A DNA stretch of 64,000 bases, taken from contig CANPYT010000003.1 in assembly GCA_947588705.1 (NCBI GenBank), positions 20,023 through 84,022 on the forward strand, in the 5' to 3' direction. The stretch comes from an uncultured Acetatifactor sp. (GTDB taxonomy: Bacteria > Bacillota > Clostridia > Lachnospirales > Lachnospiraceae). The notes below the pieces were generated by a model. That model did no database searches and was not told the DNA's origin. It was given only the letters and a program-made list of their open reading frames with translations. Position numbers and translations under genes: made by a program. Shown one piece after another: positions 23,253 through 32,542 of this stretch. Numbering within the stretch: position 1 is the first letter of the stretch; every line of letters begins with the position of its first letter.

Positions 23253-24809
23253 ATGTATAACAGCTTTTTATCGATCTGTCAGAAAATAACAGGAAAATCC
23301 CGCCAAACGGATCCTTCCGCCCTAATAGCCCCTTACCGCAGGCGGCGGCTGTCGGCCGTGTCAGTATGCGCCGCCATCCTGCTTTCTTTTTTCCGGTGCC
23401 TTACGGTCTCGGCGGCGCCCTCTGAGATAGAGCAGCGCCTGGAGGCGCAGCGCGCCATGGAGATCCAGTCGAATCTGGTTGAAAACTGGCCTACCGGCCC
23501 TGTGGTGTCCGCCGAGTCCGCCATTCTCATGGAAGCGGAGACCGGAACCGTCCTCTATGCCAAGAACATACATCAGAAACAATATCCCGCCAGCACCACC
23601 AAGATCCTGACCACCCTGATCGCCACGGAACAATGCCAGATGGACGAGATGGTGACTTTTTCCCATGACGCCGTCTTTGACACGCCCCGGGACAGCAGCC
23701 ATATCGCCATGGACGTAGGACAGGCCATCACCATGGAACAGTGCCTGAACGCCATCCTGATCCGGTCAGCCAACGAGGTTTCCTTCGCGGTTGCGGAACA
23801 TATCACGGGCACCTCCGACTGGCAGGTCTTTGCGGATATGATGAACCAGCGGGCAAAAGAACTGGGCTGCCTGAATTCCCATTTTGTCAATCCCAACGGT
23901 CTGCCCGACGAAAACCATTACACCACCGCCTACGACCTGGCCATGATCGGAAGGGCTTTTTTCGCAAATGAGATGCTGTGCCAGATCTCCCTCACAAGAA
24001 GGCTTGAGATCCCTGCCTCCGATACGCTGCCCCAGGCTAAAGTGGAGATAAATCAAATGGCGATCATTCCCGGCGGCGCATATGCCTATGAGTATTTGAT
24101 CGGCTGCAAGACAGGCTACACCAATGCCGCCAGAAGCTGCCTGGTATCCGCTGCGGAGCGGGACGGCATGAAGCTGATCTGCGTAGTGATGCACGATGAG
24201 TCTCCCTACCAATATGAGGACACCATCGCGCTCTTTGACTATGGATTCAGCAATTTTGAAAAGGTAAACGTAGCTCAGACCGAGACGAAATATGACATAG
24301 ACAATACGGGATTTTTCTATGGAGGGAACGATATTTTCGGAAGCTCCACTCCCATCCTCTCCCTGAACAGAGATGACTATATCGTCCTGCCCAGGACGGC
24401 GTCCTTCGCAGATACGGAGTCCTCCATCTCCTATGACACCTCCAGCGAATACCAGGCTGCCGTCATCACCTACTCCTACCACGGGGTGGACATCGGCTCG
24501 GTCCGGGTGAATTTTACCGTAAGCCAGCCCCGGACCCATATGTTTGATACCTTCGCCGGATCGGAAGAATCCGAGGAAGAAGAGAAGGATGCGCAGAGAC
24601 CTGTGATCTACGTAAATATTATTCGGGTCTTGATCGGAATGGGCGTGGTCTGCGCAATTATCATTATCGCCGCGCTGATCCGGGCTTTCCTGAAAAAATA
24701 CCAGTTTTCCGGCTGGGGAAACCGCCGGGCCTGGAAAAAAGAAACCAGAGGCCGCAGAAAGAAGGCAAAAAGGGCCAACCGATTCCGGGATTATGACTTC
24801 TGGTCCTGA
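23253..24809 (+). CDS. D-alanyl-D-alanine carboxypeptidase (DacF-like)
   Basis: SXXK at YPASTTKILTTL; SANEVSFAVAEHI; GCKTGYTNAARSCLV. Confidence 0.93.
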   Translation: MYNSFLSICQKITGKSRQTDPSALIAPYRRRRLSAVSVCAAILLSFFRCLTVSAAPSEIEQRLEAQRAMEIQSNLVENWPTGPVVSAESAILMEAETGTVLYAKNIHQKQYPASTTKILTTLIATEQCQMDEMVTFSHDAVFDTPRDSSHIAMDVGQAITMEQCLNAILIRSANEVSFAVAEHITGTSDWQVFADMMNQRAKELGCLNSHFVNPNGLPDENHYTTAYDLAMIGRAFFANEMLCQISLTRRLEIPASDTLPQAKVEINQMAIIPGGAYAYEYLIGCKTGYTNAARSCLVSAAERDGMKLICVVMHDESPYQYEDTIALFDYGFSNFEKVNVAQTETKYDIDNTGFFYGGNDIFGSSTPILSLNRDDYIVLPRTASFADTESSISYDTSSEYQAAVITYSYHGVDIGSVRVNFTVSQPRTHMFDTFAGSEESEEEEKDAQRPVIYVNIIRVLIGMGVVCAIIIIAALIRAFLKKYQFSGWGNRRAWKKETRGRRKKAKRANRFRDYDFWS

Positions 24810-24850
24810 TCCCTTCGCCCCGCTTCCGCCTTCCTTCCGCTTTCTATCCT

Positions 24851-25837
24851 TTACTGGTGTTTTTTGTTTTTCCTGACATCCGCCCGATGGTGGTTTTTCC
24901 GGTGATGCAGTTCCTTTGCCTGCTCGCTTCTTGCCCGGAGGGCCGCGGCCTCCTCCGGTGTGATGAGTTTTGCCGTCTTCTCAGCAAAAAGCCTGTCCTC
25001 CTCGGACTTTCTGAACCTGAGCTTATACTTGATGTATCCATGTTTCTCGCAGTAGGCCATACAATAGTAATGCCTGTTGTTCACGGTAAACCATTTCAGC
25101 TTCTTTTTCAGGTTGCGGTGGCAGAGATAACATTTGCTGGACATGACTTCCCTGTCCGAAAACGCATCTCCCTTGTCCGAAAACTCTCTGCTGATATATT
25201 TGACATATGTGTCAAATTGAATATGGATCTCTTTTTCCCGGCTGGCCGGAGGATGAAACACATCGAACGACACTCTCTTCGTCACTTCCGGCTTTTCCTT
25301 CAGGATTTTCGACAGCAGCCTGCCCGTGTAATAGGCGTCGCTGAAAGCCCGGTGAAAGGGGATATCCTTTTCCAGCTCCGCCTGGTCTACCGCATTCTCC
25401 AACCCCCGCCTTGACTTTCCGTCCTCATAGGCCAGGCTGAAAAGCTTCTGCACATCCAAGAAGGCAATAGGGCCATCTGACAGCGGTGTCATATTATAGT
25501 AGCGCATATTCCGCTGCAGCTCCGTCAGATCCGAGCCGCCCCAGGTACAGAACAGATAGTTTTCCTGTCCGCACCAATCCAGGAACTCCCCCATCACCTC
25601 CGGAAATGGCCTGCCTCTTTCCAGTTCCTTCATCTGCAGGTGAATAAGCCGGCTGGTGATCTGGTGCATCTCCGGATAGACGCCGGGCCGGACCAGACGG
25701 CTGAACTCGCTGATCATGACCCCATCTCCGTTCAGTTTGATGGCGCCTATCTCAATGATCTCAAAGGGGATGCCGGGAACCTCCTCCCGGCCGTCGGTGC
25801 TTTGATTCCATTCCAAATCCAATACGATATAATTCAT
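24851..25837 (-). CDS. DEDDh 3'-5' exonuclease family protein (KapD/ERI-like)
   Basis: MNYIVLDLEWNQST...PFEIIEIGAIKL...HRAFSDAYYTGRLL. Confidence 0.85.
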   Translation of the reverse strand: MNYIVLDLEWNQSTDGREEVPGIPFEIIEIGAIKLNGDGVMISEFSRLVRPGVYPEMHQITSRLIHLQMKELERGRPFPEVMGEFLDWCGQENYLFCTWGGSDLTELQRNMRYYNMTPLSDGPIAFLDVQKLFSLAYEDGKSRRGLENAVDQAELEKDIPFHRAFSDAYYTGRLLSKILKEKPEVTKRVSFDVFHPPASREKEIHIQFDTYVKYISREFSDKGDAFSDREVMSSKCYLCHRNLKKKLKWFTVNNRHYYCMAYCEKHGYIKYKLRFRKSEEDRLFAEKTAKLITPEEAAALRARSEQAKELHHRKNHHRADVRKNKKHQ

Positions 25838-26670
25838 AGAATTTCCTTAACAAAACGGCTTTCAAGCCAGGTATGCGCCAGAGAGATCCAGGAGGAACAC
25901 TCTTCCTGGATCGCCCCTCCCTCCGCGTTCTGCGTCAGCCGGTTAGCCAATCCAAGGCCATGGCCGCCGCAGGGGTACATATGAAATTCCGTGGACACCC
26001 TCGCCCGGCGCAGCGCGTTGACAAATAACAGCGAATTTTCCACCGGCACAGCCTCATCCGTAAAGGTGTGCCAGAGGAAAGCGGGCGGTGTATCTTCACT
26101 CACCCTGTTTTCCAAAGACAGATACTCGGAAAGCTCATCTTCCCGCTCCCGCAGCAGGTTTTCAAAGGATCCCCTGTGGGCGTATTCTCCCGCGGTGATC
26201 ACCGGATAACAGAGAATCATTCCGTTCGGCCGAAGCTGTTCCCGATCCAGCCCCTTCTGTCCAAGAGCCTCCGCCAGGAAATCCTCCTTCCATAAAGTGC
26301 CCAGGCAGGCCGCCAGATGGCCGCCTGCGGAGCAGCCCTGCACAATGATCTTGTCCGGGTCCACATGCCATTCCTCCGCGTTCCGGCGGATCAGCGCCAT
26401 GGCGGAGGCCAGCTCTGTCAATGCCGTCGGATATACCGCGGGGGCGCAGGAATATTTCAGCACCGCCGCGTGATATCCCATCGCCAGAAACTGCAGGGCC
26501 AGCGCCTCCCCCTCCCGTTCCGAGGTATAGGCATAGGCGCCGCCCGGGCAGATCAAAATCAAGGGCCTGGTATCGATCCCGACTTCCTTATGATAATCCT
26601 GAATATAGGTGATCAGCCGGGCCTCCGGCAGCGACCCCCGCACCTGAATCTGACAGGTAAGATGAATCAT
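25834..26670 (-). CDS. Alpha/beta hydrolase (acetyl esterase-like)
   Basis: LILICPGGAYAYTSEREGEALALQF; VQGCSAGGHLAACLG; MYPCGGHGLGLA. Confidence 0.9.
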   Translation of the reverse strand: MIHLTCQIQVRGSLPEARLITYIQDYHKEVGIDTRPLILICPGGAYAYTSEREGEALALQFLAMGYHAAVLKYSCAPAVYPTALTELASAMALIRRNAEEWHVDPDKIIVQGCSAGGHLAACLGTLWKEDFLAEALGQKGLDREQLRPNGMILCYPVITAGEYAHRGSFENLLREREDELSEYLSLENRVSEDTPPAFLWHTFTDEAVPVENSLLFVNALRRARVSTEFHMYPCGGHGLGLANRLTQNAEGGAIQEECSSWISLAHTWLESRFVKEIL

Positions 26671-26757
26671 GTGTTCTTCTCTCCCTTCTGTTTCTTCCGG
26701 TTTCCAGCCATCCGGCTTTTCTTTTTTCCAGTAAGCCTTTTCTTAGTAAGCTTTTTC

Positions 26758-28197
26758 TTAGTAAGCTTTTCCCCAGTACACCATTTTCTTTGCCGGTTTG
26801 CCGCAGCAGACGCAGGTATCCGCAATATGCTCCTGTTCGAAAGGCATACAGCGGCTGGTGACGCTGAGCTTTTCCTTGATCTCATCCTCGCAGCTCTGTT
26901 CCCCGCACCACATGGCTTTCACAAATCCGGATCTCTCGTGAAATATCTTCACAAATTCATCCATGCTGGAAGCAGTATAGGTGTGAAGATCCCGATGTTT
27001 CCTCGCCCTCTCAAGCATCTCCCGCTGAATGGCATCCAGAAGCTCCTCCACCCTGCTCTCCAGCTCCTCCAGAGAAACCTCCGTTTTCTCCCTTGTATCT
27101 CTGCGGCAGAGTACGCACCTTCCGGCCTCCATGTCCTTCGGCCCGATCTCCACACGGATCGGATACCCTCTCATCTCCGCGTCGGCAAACTTCCATCCGG
27201 GAGATTTGTCCGTATCATCCAGTTTCACCCGGCAGACCTTTTTCAGCCGTTCCGTAAGCTCACGGGCTTTCTCCAGCACACCTTCCTTTTTCTGCTGGAT
27301 AGGGATCACACATACCTGGATGGGCGCTACTTTCGGCGGCAGCACCAGCCCCTCATTGTCTCCGTGCACCATGATGATAGCGCCTATGAGCCGGGTAGTC
27401 ATGCCCCAGGATGTCTGGTGGACATATTTCAAAGTATTGTCTTTGTCCGCGAACTGAATGCCGAACGCCTTTGCAAAACCATCGCCAAAGTTATGGCTGG
27501 TGCCGGACTGAAGGGCCTTTCCGTCGTGCATCAGCGCTTCGATGGTATATGTCGCGACCGCTCCCGCAAACTTTTCCTTCTCCGTCTTCTGACCCTTGAT
27601 CACGGGGATCGCCAGCACCTCCTCACAGAAATCCGCGTACACGTCCAGCATCTGGATCGTGCGCTGCTCCGCTTCCTCCGCTGTGGCGTGGGCGGTATGC
27701 CCTTCCTGCCACAGAAATTCCCGGGAACGCAGGAATGGCCTTGTCTCCTTCTCCCAGCGGACCACGGAGCACCACTGGTTATATACCTTCGGCAGATCCC
27801 TGTAAGAATGAATATCGTTCTTATAAAAATCACAGAACAATGTCTCTGAGGTAGGGCGCACACAAAGACGCTCCTGCAGGGGCTGCAGGCCCCCGTGCGT
27901 CACCCATGCCACCTCCGGCGCAAAACCCTCCACATGATCTTTCTCCTTCTGAAGCAAAGATTCCGGTATAAACATAGGCAGATAGACATTCTCCACCCCT
28001 GTCTCCTTAAACCGGGCGTCCAGCTGCTTCTGGATCAGCTCCCAGATCGCGTAACCCGCAGGCTTGATCACCATACAGCCCTTTACGGAAGTATAGTCGA
28101 TCAATTCCGCTTTTTTCACCACATCCGTGTACCACTGGGCAAAATCCACATCCATGGATGTGATCTCTTCCACCATTTTCTTGTCTGCCATTTCCAT
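26758..28197 (-). CDS. proS: Prolyl-tRNA synthetase (ProS type 3, archaeal-like)
   Basis: [54 protein letters not shown]; start corrected from the 560-aa ORF because upstream sequence is RNA leader. Confidence 0.95.
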   Translation of the reverse strand: MEMADKKMVEEITSMDVDFAQWYTDVVKKAELIDYTSVKGCMVIKPAGYAIWELIQKQLDARFKETGVENVYLPMFIPESLLQKEKDHVEGFAPEVAWVTHGGLQPLQERLCVRPTSETLFCDFYKNDIHSYRDLPKVYNQWCSVVRWEKETRPFLRSREFLWQEGHTAHATAEEAEQRTIQMLDVYADFCEEVLAIPVIKGQKTEKEKFAGAVATYTIEALMHDGKALQSGTSHNFGDGFAKAFGIQFADKDNTLKYVHQTSWGMTTRLIGAIIMVHGDNEGLVLPPKVAPIQVCVIPIQQKKEGVLEKARELTERLKKVCRVKLDDTDKSPGWKFADAEMRGYPIRVEIGPKDMEAGRCVLCRRDTREKTEVSLEELESRVEELLDAIQREMLERARKHRDLHTYTASSMDEFVKIFHERSGFVKAMWCGEQSCEDEIKEKLSVTSRCMPFEQEHIADTCVCCGKPAKKMVYWGKAY

Positions 28198-28227
28198 CCT
28201 CCCTTTCTTTTCCCGGCCCGCGCCCCT

Positions 28228-28382
28228 TGCGGCAGCTGCCACACGGCCATGCAAGCCCGCCCGTCTGGCCCGCTGCCCGCGGAAGTCGCCAAATGGCCTT
28301 TGCAAACACGTCCGTTTGGCTCGTTGCCCGCGGAAATCTCCACATGGCCTTGCAAGCACGTCCGCTGGGCCCGCTGTCCGCA
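28228..28382. repeat. Three imperfect ~50-bp tandem repeats in the proS leader
   Basis: Units beginning CCACACGGCCATGCAAGCCCGCCCGTCTGGC.., CCAAATGGCCTTTGCAAACACGTCCGTTTGGC.., CCACATGGCCTTGCAAGCACGTCCGCTGGGC.. Confidence 0.85.
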
Positions 28383-28384
28383 GG

Positions 28385-28700
28385 AATAAAAATGCGCCGG
28401 GGATCCGATCCCAAAGGGACCGGATTCCCGGCGGTGCCACCCTGTTTGACGCTGGCGCGTCCTCTCATCTGCCCGTAACGCCGGCCCGCGCCATGCTTTC
28501 CGGCCCTTAGGCCGCTCGCACGGAAACTCCGGGGCAGGTTCCAGATCCTCCGCATAAGGGCCTCCCAGCCGCAGGCTGTTTCCCGTCTGCCACGCCCTCT
28601 CTCTGGGATGCTTCCAATCTGTACTGATCCCCTTCTCAGTCACCTCATATCCGGGCGCCAAAGCCTTTCCCCGACTCAGCTCCCACGATTGCCTAAAAGA
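28385..28700 (-). promoter_or_regulatory. T-box leader upstream of proS
   Basis: Minus-strand T-box AGGGTGGCACCGCC (28430-28443), then terminator hairpin CGCCGGGAATCCGGTCCC-ttt-GGGATCGGATCCCCGGCG and ATTTTTATT. Confidence 0.92.
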
Positions 28701-28701
28701 A

Positions 28702-28731
28702 ATTTTAGTGTAAGGGCATGGAATTTGTCAA
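28702..28731 (-). promoter_or_regulatory. Sigma-A promoter of the proS T-box transcript
   Basis: TTGACA-N18-TAAAAT on the minus strand. Confidence 0.7.
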
Positions 28732-28752
28732 GCTTTTTTTCACCTGCCCTGG

Positions 28753-29190
28753 CTATCCGGATCCGCGCCTCTCGGGCGGAAGCTCCATACACGCTTCGAT
28801 CGCGTTGTCCAGGAGATTGCCGATGACGATACAAAGATCCAGCGCCGATACGGAAAGGGCCACCGGTATCTTTGCATCCGCCTTTACCTGGATCCCCTTC
28901 CCGGCCGCCACAGAGAGCTTGCTGTTAAGAATGGCGTCCGCCATCCTGTTTCCCGTCCTGACCACCGTCTCCACATTGGTGAGGTCATCGTCCAGCATGT
29001 CCAGATATCTCTCGAGCTCCTCGTATTCACCCCGGGCCGCGTAAACCTTCATGGTCTGAATGTGGTGCCTGTAATCATGCCGCCAGCCCCGCATTTTACC
29101 GAACATGTCCTCCACTTCCGCGTAATATTTCCGCAGGATCTCCTTCTCAAATGACGCGGCCCGTTTTTCTATCAGCTTATCAAACAGCAT
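28753..29190 (-). pseudogene. Truncated GHKL (VirS/AgrC-type) sensor histidine kinase
   Basis: Has MRGWRHDYRHHIQTMK phosphoacceptor region and N-box LCIVIGNLLDNAIEAC, then stops; no G-boxes and no N-terminal membrane domain. Confidence 0.8.
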
Positions 29191-29209
29191 TTCACCCTCC
29201 CTGCCTGTA

Positions 29210-29911
29210 CTACAGATATTTGATCAAAGCAGTGTGGACCGCATCGTAAGATCCCCGGCTGACGGGAAGAGTTTCTCCGTTCACCATAGTCACTTCCGTG
29301 CGCGTGACCTTCTTAATATACTTCAGCGATACAATATAAGAGCGATGTACTTTAAAAAAGGTATCGTCCAGCTGTTCCGAGAACCTTGCCAGGGCCATAC
29401 GCGCCCGGAAATTGCCCTGCGCCGTGTGGACAATGATGTATACGTTTTCTGACTCCACATACAGGATGTCAGCCAGAGGTACACGGATCCCGCCCTCCGA
29501 TGTGGAAAGCAGCACCGAACGCTGCCGGTAAGCCAGGTTTTCCGCCGCTTTGTCCAGCACCTCCCAAAGTTTTTGCGTGTTCACCGGCTTGAGAAGATAA
29601 TGAAGGGCCGAGACGTCAAAACCATCGCTGAAATACTCATAATATCCGGTGATAAAGACGATCTGCACCGTAGAATTGTCTTTCCTCACCTGCTTTGCGA
29701 GCTCAATGCCGTTCTTTCCCGGCATCTCAATATCCAGCAGCAAAATATCAAAATCCTTTTCTTCCTCATAATCAAAGAAAAAGGATCCTGCGTCCGCATA
29801 TCGTTTCAATTCCGCCGGGTGGCGGTTTTTCTTTGCCCACTCCGAGACCGTCTCGTAAAGATAGTCCCTCTGGGAAACCTGATCGTCGCAGATCGCTATT
29901 TTAAATTTCAT
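29210..29911 (-). CDS. LytTR-family response regulator
   Basis: Receiver IAICDDQ...LLLDIEMPGKNGIELAKQVR and LytTR domain DILYVESENVYIIVHT...FFKVHRSYIVSLKYIKKV. Confidence 0.93.
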   Translation of the reverse strand: MKFKIAICDDQVSQRDYLYETVSEWAKKNRHPAELKRYADAGSFFFDYEEEKDFDILLLDIEMPGKNGIELAKQVRKDNSTVQIVFITGYYEYFSDGFDVSALHYLLKPVNTQKLWEVLDKAAENLAYRQRSVLLSTSEGGIRVPLADILYVESENVYIIVHTAQGNFRARMALARFSEQLDDTFFKVHRSYIVSLKYIKKVTRTEVTMVNGETLPVSRGSYDAVHTALIKYL

Positions 29912-29946
29912 AGCCTACACCTGAATCCCTGTCCAAAAACCGCCGT

Positions 29947-30354
29947 TTATCTTTTTTTCCGGCTCAGCTGAAACAGATCCATGGCATATCCGTAAGCGTC
30001 AGCAGCCAGCGCGTTCAGATCAGTAGACAGCACCTGGGGCGGTTTTGCCGTATCCTGTCTGCCCAAGACCTTCTGCGCATAAAGCGCATGCTGTTCCCCC
30101 TGGGCCTGCAGCCGGTCCCGCAGAGAGATCTCCCGGGCAAGATCGCTCTGCGCCTCGGCTCTCTCTATCATCGCCTGAACCTGTTCCTTCATCCGCTCTT
30201 TTATCCGTTTCTGCCGTTTATCCCACCAAGTCTCTTTCTGCCTTTCCGTCTGAGCGCACTGCTGGCCATACTTCTTCCAGGCGTTCCTCAGCTCATTGTT
30301 TCCGACAAAGCCGGAGCCGCCGTTTCGCCCGTTTTCAACAGATCCCACTGCCAT
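29947..30354 (-). CDS. Hypothetical protein
   Basis: 135-aa ORF, charged/coiled composition, upstream of the LytTR regulator. Confidence 0.6.
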   Translation of the reverse strand: MAVGSVENGRNGGSGFVGNNELRNAWKKYGQQCAQTERQKETWWDKRQKRIKERMKEQVQAMIERAEAQSDLAREISLRDRLQAQGEQHALYAQKVLGRQDTAKPPQVLSTDLNALAADAYGYAMDLFQLSRKKR

Positions 30355-30515
30355 AAAAGAACCCTCCCGCCCGCCTGCGGCGTCATGCGCAGGCTTATCC
30401 TGATATTTTATTTATCGGCAGTTTTTCTGTGTGCTTAAACCTCGCTGCCCGGAAATTTCGATATCCCCGCGGATCCTTTTGCGGGATCTTTTTTTGAATT
30501 TTTTTCTGAAAACTA

Positions 30516-30546
30516 TTGACATTCCACCAACTGGAAGGTATAGAGT
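30516..30546 (+). promoter_or_regulatory. MerR-type promoter/operator
   Basis: TTGACA-19 bp-TAGAGT with dyad TTCCA-ccaac-TGGAA centred in the spacer. Confidence 0.85.
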
Positions 30547-30638
30547 AAACATACAAAGCACAGGCAGCCCACCCGGGAACACAGAAACTGCCGCCAAAAC
30601 AACGGTGTCTGCGCCCGAAGCGCAAAAGTGAGGACTTC

Positions 30639-31280
30639 ATGAAGATCAATCAGGTGGAACAGACGATCGGGATCACCAAAAAGAACATCCGCTTCTATGA
30701 ACAGGAGGGCCTGCTGAAGCCTGTTCGGATAGCAAACGGCTATCGGGATTACTCCCCCGAGGACTTGGAACGCCTGCAGCTGATCAAATTGCTGCGGAAG
30801 CTGGACATTCCCATAGATGAGATCCGCAGGCTTCAGGAGGGCAGCCAGACTCTGAAAGATTGTCTTGAAAGGCATCTGATCTCCCTGAGGCGCAGACGCA
30901 GCAACCTGGAAGCCATGGAACGCTTCTGCATACGGCTGCTGGACGAGGACAGAACTTTAGACAACCTGGACGCGGAGGCGCTCCTCCGGGAAATGGAACA
31001 ACAGGAAAGCGGAGGTGTCATGTTTAAGAACATTCAAAAAGATGACAAAAGGAAGCTGCTGAAAAGCGCTGTCCTTTCAGCGGTGGTCGTCCTTTCGATC
31101 CTGCTTCTGAGCCTTGGATTTCTGGTATGGCTGATCTTTCAGAACTTAGCCATGCTGGCGCCGCTTTTTCTGATCCTGTTCCTGACCCATCTGATCCTGA
31201 TCGTGGGAACCCTGCTTGCTTTGTGGGAAAGGATCAAGGAAATCGAAGGAGGGGAAATGAATGAAGCTAGTAAATATTGA
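30639..31280 (+). CDS. MerR-family regulator with C-terminal membrane anchor
   Basis: MKINQVEQTIGITKKNIRFYEQEGLLKPVRIANGYRDYSPEDLERL; C-terminal hydrophobic segments AVLSAVVVLSILLLSLGFLVWLIF and LAPLFLILFLTHLILIVGTLLAL. Confidence 0.93.
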   Translation: MKINQVEQTIGITKKNIRFYEQEGLLKPVRIANGYRDYSPEDLERLQLIKLLRKLDIPIDEIRRLQEGSQTLKDCLERHLISLRRRRSNLEAMERFCIRLLDEDRTLDNLDAEALLREMEQQESGGVMFKNIQKDDKRKLLKSAVLSAVVVLSILLLSLGFLVWLIFQNLAMLAPLFLILFLTHLILIVGTLLALWERIKEIEGGEMNEASKY

Positions 31281-31596
31281 CCACATACCCGGCAAGGAAA
31301 TCGAAGCGCTGGATATCGTAAAGGGAACCGTAGTCCACACAAAGAATGTGGGAAGGGATTTCATGTCCGCTATGAAGACACTGGTGGGAGGCGAACTGAC
31401 CAGCTATACCCAGATGTTGAACGAAGCCAGACAGATTGCCGTAAAGCGCATGGTTGACGAGGCGGAAGCGCTCGGTGCGGATGCCATTGTAAACGTCCGT
31501 TACGGCACTTCCTCCGTCATGTCGGGAGCCGCTGAGGTGATCGCTTACGGAACCGCCGTAAAAATTGTAGAAAGGCAGGATATAGGGCATGAGTGA
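31261..31596 (+). CDS. YbjQ (DUF74) family protein
   Basis: GKEIEALDIVKGTVVHTKNVGRDFMSAMKTLVGGELTSYTQMLNEARQIAVKRMVDEAEALGADAIVNVRY. Confidence 0.92.
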   Translation: MKLVNIDHIPGKEIEALDIVKGTVVHTKNVGRDFMSAMKTLVGGELTSYTQMLNEARQIAVKRMVDEAEALGADAIVNVRYGTSSVMSGAAEVIAYGTAVKIVERQDIGHE

Positions 31597-32521
31597 GACA
31601 TCGGAAGAGACAAAGAAAATGAACCGCAGGCGTATTTTGCTCTACCTGATCCTGACATTCGGAATGACCTGGCTTTTTGAGTTCCTGGTGATATGGCCCC
31701 TGGCGTTAAGCGGCAGCCAAAGCTCGCTGGCTCTGGCCCAGGGCCTGTTGACCGTTGCCATGTTCTGCCCCGCACTGGGCGCACTGCTCACCCGGATCAT
31801 CACCCGGGAGGGATTTCAAAACGCCATGCTGGCACCAAAAAACGGCAGACGGAGCATTCCCTACTTTTTCCTGGGATGGTTCGGCCCTCAGATCCTCACC
31901 ATGATCGGCGCGGCAGTTTATTTTCTCGTGTTTCCCGAGCGCTTCGACCCGGGCATGGGCGCCATGAGGGCAACGCTGGCCGCTCAGGGCCTGGAGGCCA
32001 CGGACTCGATGGTGGCCCTTACTGTGGTGTCTCAGATCGTATCCGGCATCCTGCTGGCGCCCCTGCTGAACGCCATACCCTGTTTCGGCGAAGAATGGGG
32101 CTGGAGAGGATACCTGCTGCCAAAGCTGTCGAAAGACATGGGCACACTGCCCACACTGCTTCTCTCCGGCGTGATCTGGGGGATCTGGCATCTGCCAGCC
32201 ACTATGCTGGGCCATAATTACGGCACCGGCTACCCCGGTTATCCCATAACCGGCATTCTTGCCATGTGTGTGTTCTGCGTCACATTGGGGATTTTTCTGT
32301 CCTACCTTACATTCCGCACCGGCAGCTGTATTCCGGCGATACTCGGCCACGGCGCCTTAAATGGTTTCGCCAGCGCCGGCATACTCTTCACCGACGGAAC
32401 CGCCATAAATCCCTTCATCGGCCCCACACCCACCGGCATTCTCGGGGGAAGCGCTTTCCTTCTGTGCGCCGTGGTTATGGCCGTACTTCTCGTAAGACAA
32501 AAAACGCCGGCAGAGCTTTAA
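31589..32521 (+). CDS. CPBP-family intramembrane glutamic endopeptidase
   Basis: Polytopic; CFGEEWGWRGYLLPKL (EExxxR) and SGVIWGIWHLPATMLGHNY. Confidence 0.92.
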   Translation: MSETSEETKKMNRRRILLYLILTFGMTWLFEFLVIWPLALSGSQSSLALAQGLLTVAMFCPALGALLTRIITREGFQNAMLAPKNGRRSIPYFFLGWFGPQILTMIGAAVYFLVFPERFDPGMGAMRATLAAQGLEATDSMVALTVVSQIVSGILLAPLLNAIPCFGEEWGWRGYLLPKLSKDMGTLPTLLLSGVIWGIWHLPATMLGHNYGTGYPGYPITGILAMCVFCVTLGIFLSYLTFRTGSCIPAILGHGALNGFASAGILFTDGTAINPFIGPTPTGILGGSAFLLCAVVMAVLLVRQKTPAEL

Positions 32522-32536
32522 CGCCCTGCCGGTTTT
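32507..32536 (+). terminator. Intrinsic terminator of the MerR-YbjQ-CPBP operon
   Basis: CCGGCAG...CTGCCGG followed by TTTT, overlapping the CPBP stop codon. Confidence 0.65.
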
Positions 32537-32542
32537 ATGTAC

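Noticed and set aside
26317-27849. 510-aa plus-strand ORF
   Set aside because: Antisense of the esterase and proS genes; composition typical of shadow frames.
28228-28382. CRISPR-like array
   Set aside because: Only three diverged contiguous units with no unique spacers and no cas genes in the window.
28198-28440. N-terminal extension of proS in the ORF track
   Set aside because: Region is T-box terminator and leader repeats; catalytic protein begins at MADKK/MEMADKK.
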